Below, in pieces: positions 56,637-64,000 of a DNA stretch of 64,000 nt. Below the pieces are notes generated by a model that ran no database searches, was not told the DNA's origin, and saw nothing but the letters and a program-made list of their open reading frames with translations. Source of the stretch: Bog-473 sp963706555 (GTDB lineage Bacteria > Actinomycetota > Acidimicrobiia > Acidimicrobiales > RAAP-2); the NCBI GenBank assembly GCA_963706555.1, contig OY970164.1, forward strand, positions 3,906,001-3,970,000, written 5' to 3'. Position 1 is the stretch's first letter. Each line of letters begins with the position of its first letter. A program made the position numbers and the translations under genes.

Positions 56637-58130
56637 GTGGCCACCACCAAGGTGTGCGGGATCGAAACCGAGTACGGGATCCATTCGCCCGGCGCCGAGC
56701 AGAACCCCATTGCCGCGTCATCGGTGTTGGTGAACGCCTACGCCTCGGACATCGAGCAGAAGATCGGCTGGGATTTCGAGGACGAGACCCCGGGCAACGA
56801 CGCCCGCGGCTTCGCCCGCGAGGGCTCCCTGGCCCCGATGGTCGAGACCCACCTGGCCAACACCGTCCTCACCAACGGCGCCCGCTTCTACGTCGACCAC
56901 GCCCACCCTGAGTACTCGACGCCCGAATGCCTCACCCCGCTCGAGTGCCTCGTGCACGACAAGGCCGGCGAGGAGGTGCTGCGGCGGGCCATGATCGCCG
57001 CCGCCCTGCGCATCCCGGACCAGCCGGCTCCCATCGTCTACAAGAACAACTCGGACGGCAAGGGCAACTCTTACGGCTGCCACGAGAACTACATGATGGA
57101 CCGGGCCGTCCCCTTCACCAAGGTGATCGACGGAGTGGTGCCGCACTTCGTGTCCCGCACGATCTTCACCGGATCGGGCAAAGTGGGGGTCGAGACACCC
57201 GCACTCGATGCCGACCGGGTCCACTTTCAGATTTCCCAGCGCGCCGAGTTCTTCGAGGAGATCGTCGGCCTCGAGACGACGCTGAAGCGCCCCATCGTCA
57301 ACACCCGTGACGAGCCCCATGCCGACCCCACCCGGTTCCGCCGCCTGCACGTGATCGTCGGCGACGCCAACCTGTCGGAGATCGCGACGCTGTTGAAGGT
57401 GGGAACGACCGCGATCGTGCTGGCAATGATCGAGGACGACGCCGGCCCTACCCGACTCCTGGCCCTCGCCGACCCTGTCCGTGCCCTGCACCAGGTCTCG
57501 GCCGATCTCTCCTTGGCCCGGGGCCTGACCCTGACCGACGGCACCACGGCCACCGCCCTCGAAATGCAGTGGGAGCTCTTCGGGGCGGCCCGCAAGTACG
57601 CCGAGCACGACGGCCTCACCGCCCTGGGCGACGACGGCCAGGTGGGGGAGCTGATCCTCGAGCACTGGGAGTACGTCCTCGAAGGCCTCGAATCCGACCC
57701 CGCGACCCTGGCCGACACCCTGGACTGGGTGGCCAAGCGGGAGCTCCTGCTGGCCTACCAGGACCGCCACAACTGTGACTGGCGCGACCCCCGGGTGGCC
57801 GCCCTGGCCCTGCAGTACCACGACCTGCGGACCGACAAGTCGGTCTACCAGCGCCTGGGCCTGCGGCGGCTGATCACGCCGGCCGAAGCCAATCTGGCCG
57901 TGAACGAGCCGCCGCCGGGCACCCGGGCCTGGTTCCGGGGCAAGTGCCTGGCCCGCTGGCCCGAAGCCGTGGTCACCGCCAACTGGGACTCGCTCGTGTT
58001 CGACATCGGGTCCGACCCCCTGCGGCGCGTCCCTATGATGGATCCCTTGAAGGGAACAGCGGAGCACACGGGCGCACTTCTGGCCCAGAGCACGGGACCG
58101 GCGGACCTGCTGGACCGGCTGAATTCCTGA
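56637..58130 (+). CDS. dop: Depupylase / Pup deamidase
   Basis: 497 aa glutamine-synthetase-like enzyme that converts Pup-Gln to Pup-Glu and removes Pup from targets. Mg/ATP-binding GIETEYGI at the N-terminus, the Dop-specific loop DIEQKIGWDFEDETPGNDAR (about 38-57), which distinguishes it from PafA, and the catalytic Asp in FYVDHAHPEYSTPE (Asp87). KNNSDGKGNSYGCHENYMM and NTRDEPHADPTRFRRLHVIV are shared with PafA. GTG start at 56637. Confidence 0.97.
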   Translation: MATTKVCGIETEYGIHSPGAEQNPIAASSVLVNAYASDIEQKIGWDFEDETPGNDARGFAREGSLAPMVETHLANTVLTNGARFYVDHAHPEYSTPECLTPLECLVHDKAGEEVLRRAMIAAALRIPDQPAPIVYKNNSDGKGNSYGCHENYMMDRAVPFTKVIDGVVPHFVSRTIFTGSGKVGVETPALDADRVHFQISQRAEFFEEIVGLETTLKRPIVNTRDEPHADPTRFRRLHVIVGDANLSEIATLLKVGTTAIVLAMIEDDAGPTRLLALADPVRALHQVSADLSLARGLTLTDGTTATALEMQWELFGAARKYAEHDGLTALGDDGQVGELILEHWEYVLEGLESDPATLADTLDWVAKRELLLAYQDRHNCDWRDPRVAALALQYHDLRTDKSVYQRLGLRRLITPAEANLAVNEPPPGTRAWFRGKCLARWPEAVVTANWDSLVFDIGSDPLRRVPMMDPLKGTAEHTGALLAQSTGPADLLDRLNS

Positions 58131-58138
58131 GACGAACA

Positions 58139-58192
58139 GAGACCGACGAGAATCCCGAGACCGAAGTGAATCCCGAGACCGACGAGAATCCG
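58139..58192. repeat. 18-bp tandem repeat between dop and pup
   Basis: Three units of GAGACCGA[C/A]G[A/T]GAATCC[C/G] directly after the dop stop, with looser GAGAATCCGAGACCAACGG text continuing to the pup start. It lies in the leader of pup within the operon. Confidence 0.9.
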
Positions 58193-58269
58193 TAGAACCA
58201 CAGAGAATCCGAGACCAACGGAATCCCAAGAACGACAAGAGCGACAGGAACGGCGGCGAGGACAACGCA

Positions 58270-58485
58270 ATGGCAGAACAAGAACAAATCCGAAAGAGCC
58301 CGGCACGGGACAGTTCCAAGACCGAGACCGACGACGAGCTGGCGGCTGAGCAAGCGCCGGCCACCTCGGAGCGCGGTGAGAAGATCAAGGCCGAACTGGA
58401 CGACCTGCTCGACGAGATCGACGAGGTCCTGGAGGACAACGCCGAGGAGTTCGTGCGCAACTACGTCCAGAAAGGCGGCCAGTAG
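58270..58485 (+). CDS. pup: Prokaryotic ubiquitin-like protein Pup
   Basis: 71 aa, intrinsically disordered and acidic. Central helix-forming region for Mpa binding (KIKAELDDLLDEIDEVLEDN) and the invariant C-terminus FVRNYVQKGGQ. The terminal Gln means it must be deamidated by Dop before ligation by PafA. It lies between dop and prcB in the canonical order. Confidence 0.98.
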   Translation: MAEQEQIRKSPARDSSKTETDDELAAEQAPATSERGEKIKAELDDLLDEIDEVLEDNAEEFVRNYVQKGGQ

Positions 58486-58491
58486 TCACCA

Positions 58492-59394
58492 GTGGCTCTT
58501 CCCCTTTTTCCCCCGGAGAGCGATCCGGGCCCGGACTTCGTCGGGCTCCTGCGCCAGGCGGGCAACACTCCACTGGGCCGTAACTCAGGCGGCCCGAGCG
58601 ATTCCGGCGGCTCGGCGAACTCCGGCAACCCCGGCGCATCCGGCAGCCACGAGGCCGGTTTCGCCGGCGCCCCCCATGCCACGACGGTCGTCGCGCTGCG
58701 CTATGCCGACGGCGTCATCATGGCCGGGGACCGACGCGCCACCATGGGCAACATCATCGCCCACCGCTCCATGGAGAAGGTCTTCGCCGCCGACCGTTTC
58801 TCGGCCGTCGCCATCGCCGGCTCGGCGGGCATGGCGGTCGAGATGGTGCGCCTCTTCCAGGTCCAGCTCGAGCACTACGAGAAGGTCGAGGGGACAGCGC
58901 TCTCCCTCGAGGGCAAGGCCAACCAACTGGCCCAGATGGTGCGCCAGAACCTGCCCCTGGCCATGCAGGGCCTCGTGGTGGTGCCGCTGTTCGCCGGCTA
59001 CGACACAACCCGCGGCATCGGGCGCATCTACAGCTACGACGCCACCGGCGGGCACTACGAGGACACCGACTTCCAGTCCACCGGCTCGGGCGGACGCGAC
59101 GCCCGTTCGACCATCAAGTCGGGTTGGCGCGAGGGCCTGAGCCGCGACGAAGCGGTCGACCTCGCGATCCAGTCCCTCTATGACGCCGCCGACGAGGACT
59201 CCGCCACCGGGGGACCCGACCTGGTGCGGGGCATCTACCCGCTCATCGCGGTCGTCGATGCCGAGGGCTACCGCCTGGTGCCCGAAGAAGAAGTGGCCGA
59301 GCGCTTCAGCGCCCTCATCGAGCGGCGCCGGGCCGAGCAGACGGCTGACGCTGCCAGCCGTGCCGAGGCGGCCAACAGGGGGCCGGCACAATGA
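58492..59394 (+). CDS. prcB: 20S proteasome beta subunit
   Basis: 300 aa. Catalytic N-terminal nucleophile hydrolase: a 63-residue propeptide is removed before Thr64 in APHATTVVALRYADGV; Asp80 (GDRR) and Lys96 (SMEKVFAADRF) match the Asp17/Lys33 active-site partners. The propeptide contains an unusually Gly/Ser/Asn-rich stretch (GGPSDSGGSANSGNPGASGS). GTG start 6 bases after pup; the stop overlaps prcA (ATGA). Confidence 0.97.
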   Translation: MALPLFPPESDPGPDFVGLLRQAGNTPLGRNSGGPSDSGGSANSGNPGASGSHEAGFAGAPHATTVVALRYADGVIMAGDRRATMGNIIAHRSMEKVFAADRFSAVAIAGSAGMAVEMVRLFQVQLEHYEKVEGTALSLEGKANQLAQMVRQNLPLAMQGLVVVPLFAGYDTTRGIGRIYSYDATGGHYEDTDFQSTGSGGRDARSTIKSGWREGLSRDEAVDLAIQSLYDAADEDSATGGPDLVRGIYPLIAVVDAEGYRLVPEEEVAERFSALIERRRAEQTADAASRAEAANRGPAQ

Positions 59395-60080
59395 GCATGC
59401 CCTACTACGTCGCCCCCGAACAGGTGATGAAGGACCGGGCCGAATACGCCCAGAAGGGCATCGCCCGGGGCCGCTCGCTGGTGGCTACCACCTACGACGT
59501 GGGCATCGTGATCGTGGCCGAGAACCCCTCACGGTCCCTCCACAAGATCAGCGAGATCTACGACCGCATCGCCTTCGGCGGCGTGGGCAAGTACAACGAG
59601 TACGACCAGCTGCGGGTGGCCGGCGTGCGCCATGCCGACACCAAGGGCTACGCCTACAGCCGCGAGGACGTGGACGCCCGGTCCCTGGCCAATCTCTATG
59701 CGCAGTATCTCGGCAACGTGTTCACCCACGAGATGAAGCCGCTCGAGGTCGAGGTCCTGGTGGCCGAGCTCGGCAGCGGCCAACAGCCCGATCAGCTGTA
59801 CCACATCGCCTACGAGGGGACGATCACCGACGAGGAGCGCTTCGCCGTCCTCGGGGGCGATGCCGAGACCATCACCGAGCGGGTGGCGGCCACCTGGCAG
59901 GCCGATTGGGACCTCGCCAGCGCCCTCAAGGCGGCCACCGCCGCCCTGGCCGGACCCGACCGGACCCTGGCTGCGGGCGACCTCGAGGTGGCCACGTTGA
60001 GCCGCGGCAACGGCCGTCCCGACGCCCGGCGCACATTTCGACGCATCGCGGACGAGGAGCTGGCGCTGCTTTTGGCATAG
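59391..60080 (+). CDS. prcA: 20S proteasome alpha subunit
   Basis: 229 aa. Non-catalytic ring subunit forming the entry gate. N-terminal YVAPEQVMKDRAEYAQKGIA with helix H0, then GRSLVATTYDVGIVIVAENP, and KISEIYDRIAFGGVGKYNEY typical of alpha subunits. The Mpa C-terminal GQYL binds pockets between these subunits. Translationally coupled to prcB. Confidence 0.97.
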   Translation: MSMPYYVAPEQVMKDRAEYAQKGIARGRSLVATTYDVGIVIVAENPSRSLHKISEIYDRIAFGGVGKYNEYDQLRVAGVRHADTKGYAYSREDVDARSLANLYAQYLGNVFTHEMKPLEVEVLVAELGSGQQPDQLYHIAYEGTITDEERFAVLGGDAETITERVAATWQADWDLASALKAATAALAGPDRTLAAGDLEVATLSRGNGRPDARRTFRRIADEELALLLA

Positions 60081-60099
60081 CTCGCTGTACGGTGGCGTA

Positions 60100-61458
60100 G
60101 TGGAGAAACGCATTTTCGGGATCGAGAACGAATACGGCGTCACCTTCACCCTCCGCGGCCAACGTCGTCTCAGCCCCGACGAGGTCGCCCGTTACCTCTT
60201 CAGGAGGGTCGTCAGCTGGGGACGCTCATCGAACGTGTTCCTCGAGAACGGGGCACGTCTCTACCTCGATGTGGGGAGCCACCCTGAGTACGCCACGCCC
60301 GAGTGCGACAAGATCTCCGACGTCGTCATCCACGACAAGGCGGGGGAGTGGATCCTCGGCGGTCTGGTGAGCGGGGCCCAGGCTCGCCTCCGGGAAGAAG
60401 GCATCAGGGGCGAGGTGTACCTCTTCAAGAACAACACCGATTCGGTGGGCAACTCCTACGGCTGCCACGAGAACTACCTGACCGAGCGCAACGACGAGTT
60501 CAACCGCTACACCGAGGTGCTTATCCCGTTCCTGGTGAGTCGCCAGATCTACGCCGGGGCGGGGAAGGTGCTCCAGACCGCCCGGGGCGCGGTGTTCTGC
60601 CTCAGCCAGCGGGCCGAGCACATCTGGGAGGGGGTCTCGTCAGCCACCACCCGCAGCCGTCCGATCATCAACACCCGGGACGAGCCCCACGCCGACGCCG
60701 AGCGCTTCCGCCGCCTCCACGTGATCGTGGGGGACTCCAACATGAGCGAGTACGCCACGTTCCTCAAGGTAGGCACGACCAGCATCTTGCTGGCGATGCT
60801 GGAGGACTCCTCGACCGTGCTGCGCGACCTGACCCTGGAGAACCCGATCCGCGCCATCAGGGAGATCAGCCACGACATCACCTGCCAGCGCAGGGTCCGC
60901 CTGGCCAACGGCCGCGAGATGCGGGCCATCGACATCCAGACCGAGTACCTCGAGCGGGCCCTCAAGTTCCGCGACCGGCGTGGGCTCTCGCCCGAGGAGG
61001 ACATCGCCCTCGACATGTGGCAGCACTGCCTCAAAGGCCTCGAGGCCGACCCCACGTCGCTCTGGCGTGAGTGCGACTGGGTGGCCAAGTACCGCCTGGT
61101 CGAGGAGATGAAGGCCCGCCACGACGTTCCGCTCTCGCACCCCAAAGTGGCCATGATCGACCTCATGTACCACGACGTCGACCGCAACCGGGGCCTGTAC
61201 TACAAGCTGCAGAACCGTGACCAGGTGGATCGGACCTGCACCGATGAGGCGATCTCCGATGCCATGAGCAATCCCCCCGAGACGACCCGGGCCCGGCTGC
61301 GGGGAGCCTTCGTCAAGCGGGCCAAGGAACGGCGCCGGGACTTCACGGTCGACTGGGTCCACCTCAAGCTGAACGACCAAGCCCAACGAACGGTGCTGCT
61401 CAAGGACCCCTTCAAGTCGCATGACGAGCGGGTCGAGCGCCTGATCGCCTCGCTCTGA
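60100..61458 (+). CDS. pafA: Pup-protein ligase
   Basis: 452 aa, joins the Pup C-terminal Glu to substrate lysines with ATP. FGIENEYGVTF (Mg-binding Glu9/Glu11), the catalytic Asp57 in LYLDVGSHPEYATPECDKIS, KNNTDSVGNSYGCHENYLTE and NTRDEPHADAERFRRLHVIV. It lacks the long loop found in Dop after the first strand, which identifies it as the ligase. GTG start 20 bases after prcA. pafB and pafC, which follow pafA in mycobacteria, are absent from this position. Confidence 0.97.
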   Translation: MEKRIFGIENEYGVTFTLRGQRRLSPDEVARYLFRRVVSWGRSSNVFLENGARLYLDVGSHPEYATPECDKISDVVIHDKAGEWILGGLVSGAQARLREEGIRGEVYLFKNNTDSVGNSYGCHENYLTERNDEFNRYTEVLIPFLVSRQIYAGAGKVLQTARGAVFCLSQRAEHIWEGVSSATTRSRPIINTRDEPHADAERFRRLHVIVGDSNMSEYATFLKVGTTSILLAMLEDSSTVLRDLTLENPIRAIREISHDITCQRRVRLANGREMRAIDIQTEYLERALKFRDRRGLSPEEDIALDMWQHCLKGLEADPTSLWRECDWVAKYRLVEEMKARHDVPLSHPKVAMIDLMYHDVDRNRGLYYKLQNRDQVDRTCTDEAISDAMSNPPETTRARLRGAFVKRAKERRRDFTVDWVHLKLNDQAQRTVLLKDPFKSHDERVERLIASL

Positions 61459-61478
61459 GGGCCATAGAGTGAGGATCG

Positions 61479-62207
61479 GTGCTCAATCTCGACCCCACCA
61501 AGCTGCTGATCATCGCCGTGGTGGCGGTGATCCTGCTCGGTCCGGACAAGCTGCCCCAGGTGGGGCGGCAGGCCGGTGCCGCGTGGCGCACATTTAACGA
61601 CTTCCGCCACCGCATGGAGACCGAGGTCCGCAGCTCCATCCCCGACCTGCCCTCCAGCGCCGATATCGCCCGCATGGCCCGCTCGCCCTCGGCGTTGCTC
61701 AACCACCTGTCGACGCTGTCGCCGGACGAGTCGGCCAACGGGAATGTGGCAGCGGGTGCTGCTGACGCTGCGGCGGCGGATGGGGCGACCGCAGCCAATG
61801 GGGCCGAGGGCAATGGGGCCGCGGCGGCCAATGGGGCGGCGGCGAACGGGGCGGCTGGATCCGGGGCGGACGGCGCCTCGGCAAACGGGACTGCTGGTGA
61901 GGCTTCGGTGAACGGGAACGGGAACGGGAACGGGACCGCGCGTGAGGCCTCCGTGAGCGGAGTAGGGGGCGCCGACGTTTCCGGTGAAAGTGCAAGGACA
62001 TCCGACAACCCCTCGGGCGCCGAATCTCATAGTGAACAGTCGGCGACACAGGCTCCTGCGATGACTCCCACCATGCCAACGGCCCCTATGCCCCCAATGC
62101 CCCCCCAGCCTTCGACGCCCCCGACCGCCACCCCACCTGCGACAGCCACCCCACCTGGCTCGACGTTGCCGGGGCCCGGCGCCGTGGGCGACCCCACCCT
62201 CAACTGA
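61479..62207 (+). CDS. tatA: Twin-arginine translocase TatA/TatB-type subunit with long low-complexity tail
   Basis: 242 aa. N-terminal helix LDPTKLLIIAVVAVILLGPD, the hinge and amphipathic helix KLPQVGRQAGAAWRTFNDFR, then about 170 residues rich in Ala/Gly/Asn and later Pro/Thr/Ala (NGNGNGNG, PTMPTAPMPPMPPQPS). The LGPDKLPQ hinge and long tail fit TatB as well as TatA; the location directly before tatC is normal. GTG 61479 gives the canonical start. Confidence 0.9.
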   Translation: MLNLDPTKLLIIAVVAVILLGPDKLPQVGRQAGAAWRTFNDFRHRMETEVRSSIPDLPSSADIARMARSPSALLNHLSTLSPDESANGNVAAGAADAAAADGATAANGAEGNGAAAANGAAANGAAGSGADGASANGTAGEASVNGNGNGNGTAREASVSGVGGADVSGESARTSDNPSGAESHSEQSATQAPAMTPTMPTAPMPPMPPQPSTPPTATPPATATPPGSTLPGPGAVGDPTLN

Positions 62208-62231
62208 GCGGCCAGAGAGACCGAGACGCAC

Positions 62232-63032
62232 ATGGCCCTTCCCTTCCTCAGCGAGCGCAAAGACAAACCCTCGCCCGACAACATGACGCTCAACGAGCAC
62301 CTGGGCGAGCTCCGTCGGCGTCTCGTCATCTGCCTCATTGCGTTCCTGGTCGCCACCATCGTGGCCATCGTCCTCTACACCCCGATCCTGCACTTCCTGA
62401 TCCGGCCCCTGTGCGAGGCCAACGGGGGCGGGACCCGGTTGCCCGGCGTGACGGCCGCGAACAGCCTGCGCGGGAGGAACTGCGCCAACCTCTACGTCAC
62501 CTCACCACTGGACGGGCTCTCCCTCCGGGTCAAGATCGCCGTCTTCGGCGGCCTGACCCTGGCTTCGCCCGTGATCCTCTTTCAGATCTGGCGCTTCATC
62601 ACTCCCGGCCTGCAGGCACGGGAGAAGAAGTACGCCATCCCGTTCGTCGCGGCCGCCTTCACCCTCTTCCTGCTGGGCGCCGCCACCGCCTATCTGACCC
62701 TCCCGCACGCGCTGGGCTTCCTGCAATCCGTGGGCGGTCCCGACCTGCAACAGATCTACGATCCTATCCCGTACCTGGGGTTGATCCTGGCCTTGATGGC
62801 CTTGTTTGGAATCACCTTCCAGTTTCCGGTGATACTGGTGTCCTTGGAACTGGCCCGCGTCGTCACCCCTGACCGGCTCTTACACTCGTGGCGATGGGCG
62901 GTAATCCTGATCACGGTCGTCTCGGCCGTCTTCACACCGAGCTCTGATCCCTTTTCCATGCTGGCGCTGGCCGTTCCCCTCGTGCTCTTCTACTTCGTCT
63001 CGATTGCGATCGGGAAGCTGGCTGGCCGTTGA
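62232..63032 (+). CDS. tatC: Sec-independent protein translocase TatC
   Basis: 266 aa, six-helix receptor for twin-arginine signals. Begins with the conserved MTLNEHLGELRRRLVICLIA (cytoplasmic signal-binding patch), then FQIWRFITPGLQAREKKYAI with the conserved Pro-Gly-Leu-x-x-x-E, and six hydrophobic stretches. Forms the translocase with the preceding gene; the exported phosphoesterase at 52.9 kb is a likely client. Confidence 0.96.
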   Translation: MALPFLSERKDKPSPDNMTLNEHLGELRRRLVICLIAFLVATIVAIVLYTPILHFLIRPLCEANGGGTRLPGVTAANSLRGRNCANLYVTSPLDGLSLRVKIAVFGGLTLASPVILFQIWRFITPGLQAREKKYAIPFVAAAFTLFLLGAATAYLTLPHALGFLQSVGGPDLQQIYDPIPYLGLILALMALFGITFQFPVILVSLELARVVTPDRLLHSWRWAVILITVVSAVFTPSSDPFSMLALAVPLVLFYFVSIAIGKLAGR

Positions 63033-63055
63033 ACGTCTTCCCTTGGCCCGTCACG

Positions 63056-64000
63056 ATGACGGACGAGGAAAGCGACTTCATCACCCGCCTTCCCTTTCCT
63101 CCTGACGACTTCCAGCGCGACGCCTTCGCCGCAATCGACGCCGACCACTCGGTCCTGGTCTCTGCCCCGACCGGGTCCGGCAAGACACTCGTCGCCGCCT
63201 ATGGCATCCACCGGGCCCTCGGAGCAGGCGGAAAGGCGTTCTACACCACGCCGCTCAAGGCGCTCTCGAATCAGAAGTACGGAGAGCTCGTCGCCACCTA
63301 CGGCAAGGAGCACGTCGGCCTCCTGACCGGCGACACCGCGGTGCGCCCGGACGCACCCATGGTCGTGATGACCACCGAGGTGCTGCGCAACATGCTCCTG
63401 GCCGGCTCGGATCTCCTGTACGGGCTGCACACGGTGATCCTCGACGAGGTGCACTTCATTCAGGACCCTTACCGCGGCGGGGTCTGGGAAGAGGTCCTGG
63501 TCCTCTCTCCGCCCGAGGTCCGCTTCGTCTGCCTATCCGCCACCGTGAACAACGCCAACGAGCTTGGCGCGTGGCTGCGCTCGGTCCGCGGCACCACCGA
63601 CGTCATCGTCGAGCGGCACCGGCCCATCGTCCTGCGCCACCACTTCGCAGCGCATCGACGCGACGACAACCGGACGCTGCTGCTCCCGCTGCTCGTCAAC
63701 GGGAAGCCCGGCAACGAGGGCATGAAGATCGATCAAGCCGTCCGGCGTTCGCTGCTGGGTCGCCCGCCCCAGTGGCAGGCCCGGGGCAAGGGCCCGCGGC
63801 TGCCCGTATCGCTCCCCGTTGCGGACCGAGTTGATCACCGCCCTCAAATCCGAGGAGATGCTGCCGGCCATCGTCTTCATCTTCAGCCGTGCCGCCTGCG
63901 ACGAAGCGGTGCGCCAGGTCGTGCGCGACGGCGTCCGCCTGACCGACGGGAGCGAGCGGGCCACCATCCGCGAGATCGCCGAACGGCGTGTCGAGTCGCT
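63056..64000 (+). CDS. helY: Ski2-like DEAD/DEAH RNA helicase (HelY type), partial, frameshifted
   Basis: The 3' end lies outside the window. Starts at ATG 63056 (a TTG at 63029 is possible). Superfamily 2 motifs: Q-region LPFPPDDFQRDAFAAID, motif I SAPTGSGKTLVAAYGIHRAL, motif Ia YTTPLKALSNQKYGEL, motif II DEVHFIQDPYRGGVWEE, motif III CLSATVNNANELGAWL. At about 63806 CTGCCCGTATC stands for CTGCCGTATC (extra C); homology then continues in the +1 frame (LRTELITALKSEEMLPAIVF, then IFSRAACDEAVRQVV). In mycobacteria helY follows tatC as here. Confidence 0.9.
   Translation, partial: MTDEESDFITRLPFPPDDFQRDAFAAIDADHSVLVSAPTGSGKTLVAAYGIHRALGAGGKAFYTTPLKALSNQKYGELVATYGKEHVGLLTGDTAVRPDAPMVVMTTEVLRNMLLAGSDLLYGLHTVILDEVHFIQDPYRGGVWEEVLVLSPPEVRFVCLSATVNNANELGAWLRSVRGTTDVIVERHRPIVLRHHFAAHRRDDNRTLLLPLLVNGKPGNEGMKIDQAVRRSLLGRPPQWQARGKGPRLPVSLPVADRVDHRPQIRGDAAGHRLHLQPCRLRRSGAPGRARRRPPDRRERAGHHPRDRRTACRVA

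Overview
The window is high-GC, gene-dense actinobacterial DNA. Several features point to an actinobacterium, most probably class Acidimicrobiia (this class-level placement is inference): a complete Pup-proteasome locus, an actinobacterial-type fused CofG/CofH FO synthase (coenzyme F420 pathway), an LLM-type flavin/F420 oxidoreductase, two PPOX-fold flavin/F420 proteins, a mycothiol-dependent maleylpyruvate isomerase-like protein, a DUF222/HNH protein, and frequent GTG starts. No rRNA, tRNA, CRISPR array, phage module or insertion sequence was recognised.

Layout. 0-6 kb: glutamate synthase gltB (5' end outside the window, one frameshift) overlapping gltD. 6-13.4 kb: small enzymes (FMN reductase, stand-alone Clp-N/zinc-ribbon protein, YCII, PPOX, cupin, GNAT, VOC, LLM oxidoreductase) and membrane proteins. 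13.5-19 kb: a broken membrane GGDEF protein, an arylsulfatase broken by three frameshifts, and a class III nucleotide cyclase. 19-24.8 kb: pgi, a PhyH-type dioxygenase, a broken PrmC-like methyltransferase, a Gdt1/TMEM165-type manganese exporter behind a clear yybP-ykoY riboswitch, and a secreted NlpC/P60 hydrolase. 25-30.5 kb: an acyl-CoA ligase, two methyltransferases and a poorly conserved stretch of small or damaged ORFs. 30.5-37.4 kb: a V4R-GAF-GGDEF-EAL protein with a STAS partner, an ABC-2 exporter pair and a secreted protein. 37.8-46.6 kb (mostly minus strand): tkt, tal, pgl, FO synthase and a LOG-family protein. 46.7-52.1 kb: a hotdog thioesterase, three small membrane proteins, trmI, a DUF222-HNH protein and a ferredoxin. 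52.9-64 kb: a Tat-exported phosphoesterase, then mpa, dop, pup, prcB, prcA, pafA, tatA/B, tatC and a Ski2-like (HelY-type) helicase running off the end.

How the genes fit together. The last 10 kb is a full pupylation/proteasome operon: PafA ligates Pup, Dop deamidates Pup-Gln and depupylates, Mpa unfolds, and PrcA/PrcB degrade. It is followed by Sec-independent (Tat) export genes, and a twin-arginine substrate lies just upstream. tkt, tal, pgl and pgi supply sugar-phosphate metabolism; zwf, opcA and gnd are not in the window. FO synthase provides the deazaflavin used by F420-dependent enzymes such as the LLM and PPOX proteins.

Two window-wide patterns stand out. (1) At least ten reading frames show single-base gains, rarely losses, mostly in short homopolymers. 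Several pairs or triplets compensate each other, which looks more like consensus-sequence error than pseudogenisation. (2) Many gene boundaries carry short direct tandem repeats with unrelated units of 8-55 bp. They repeatedly overlap or touch start or stop codons, and in-frame low-complexity insertions occur in otherwise conserved proteins.
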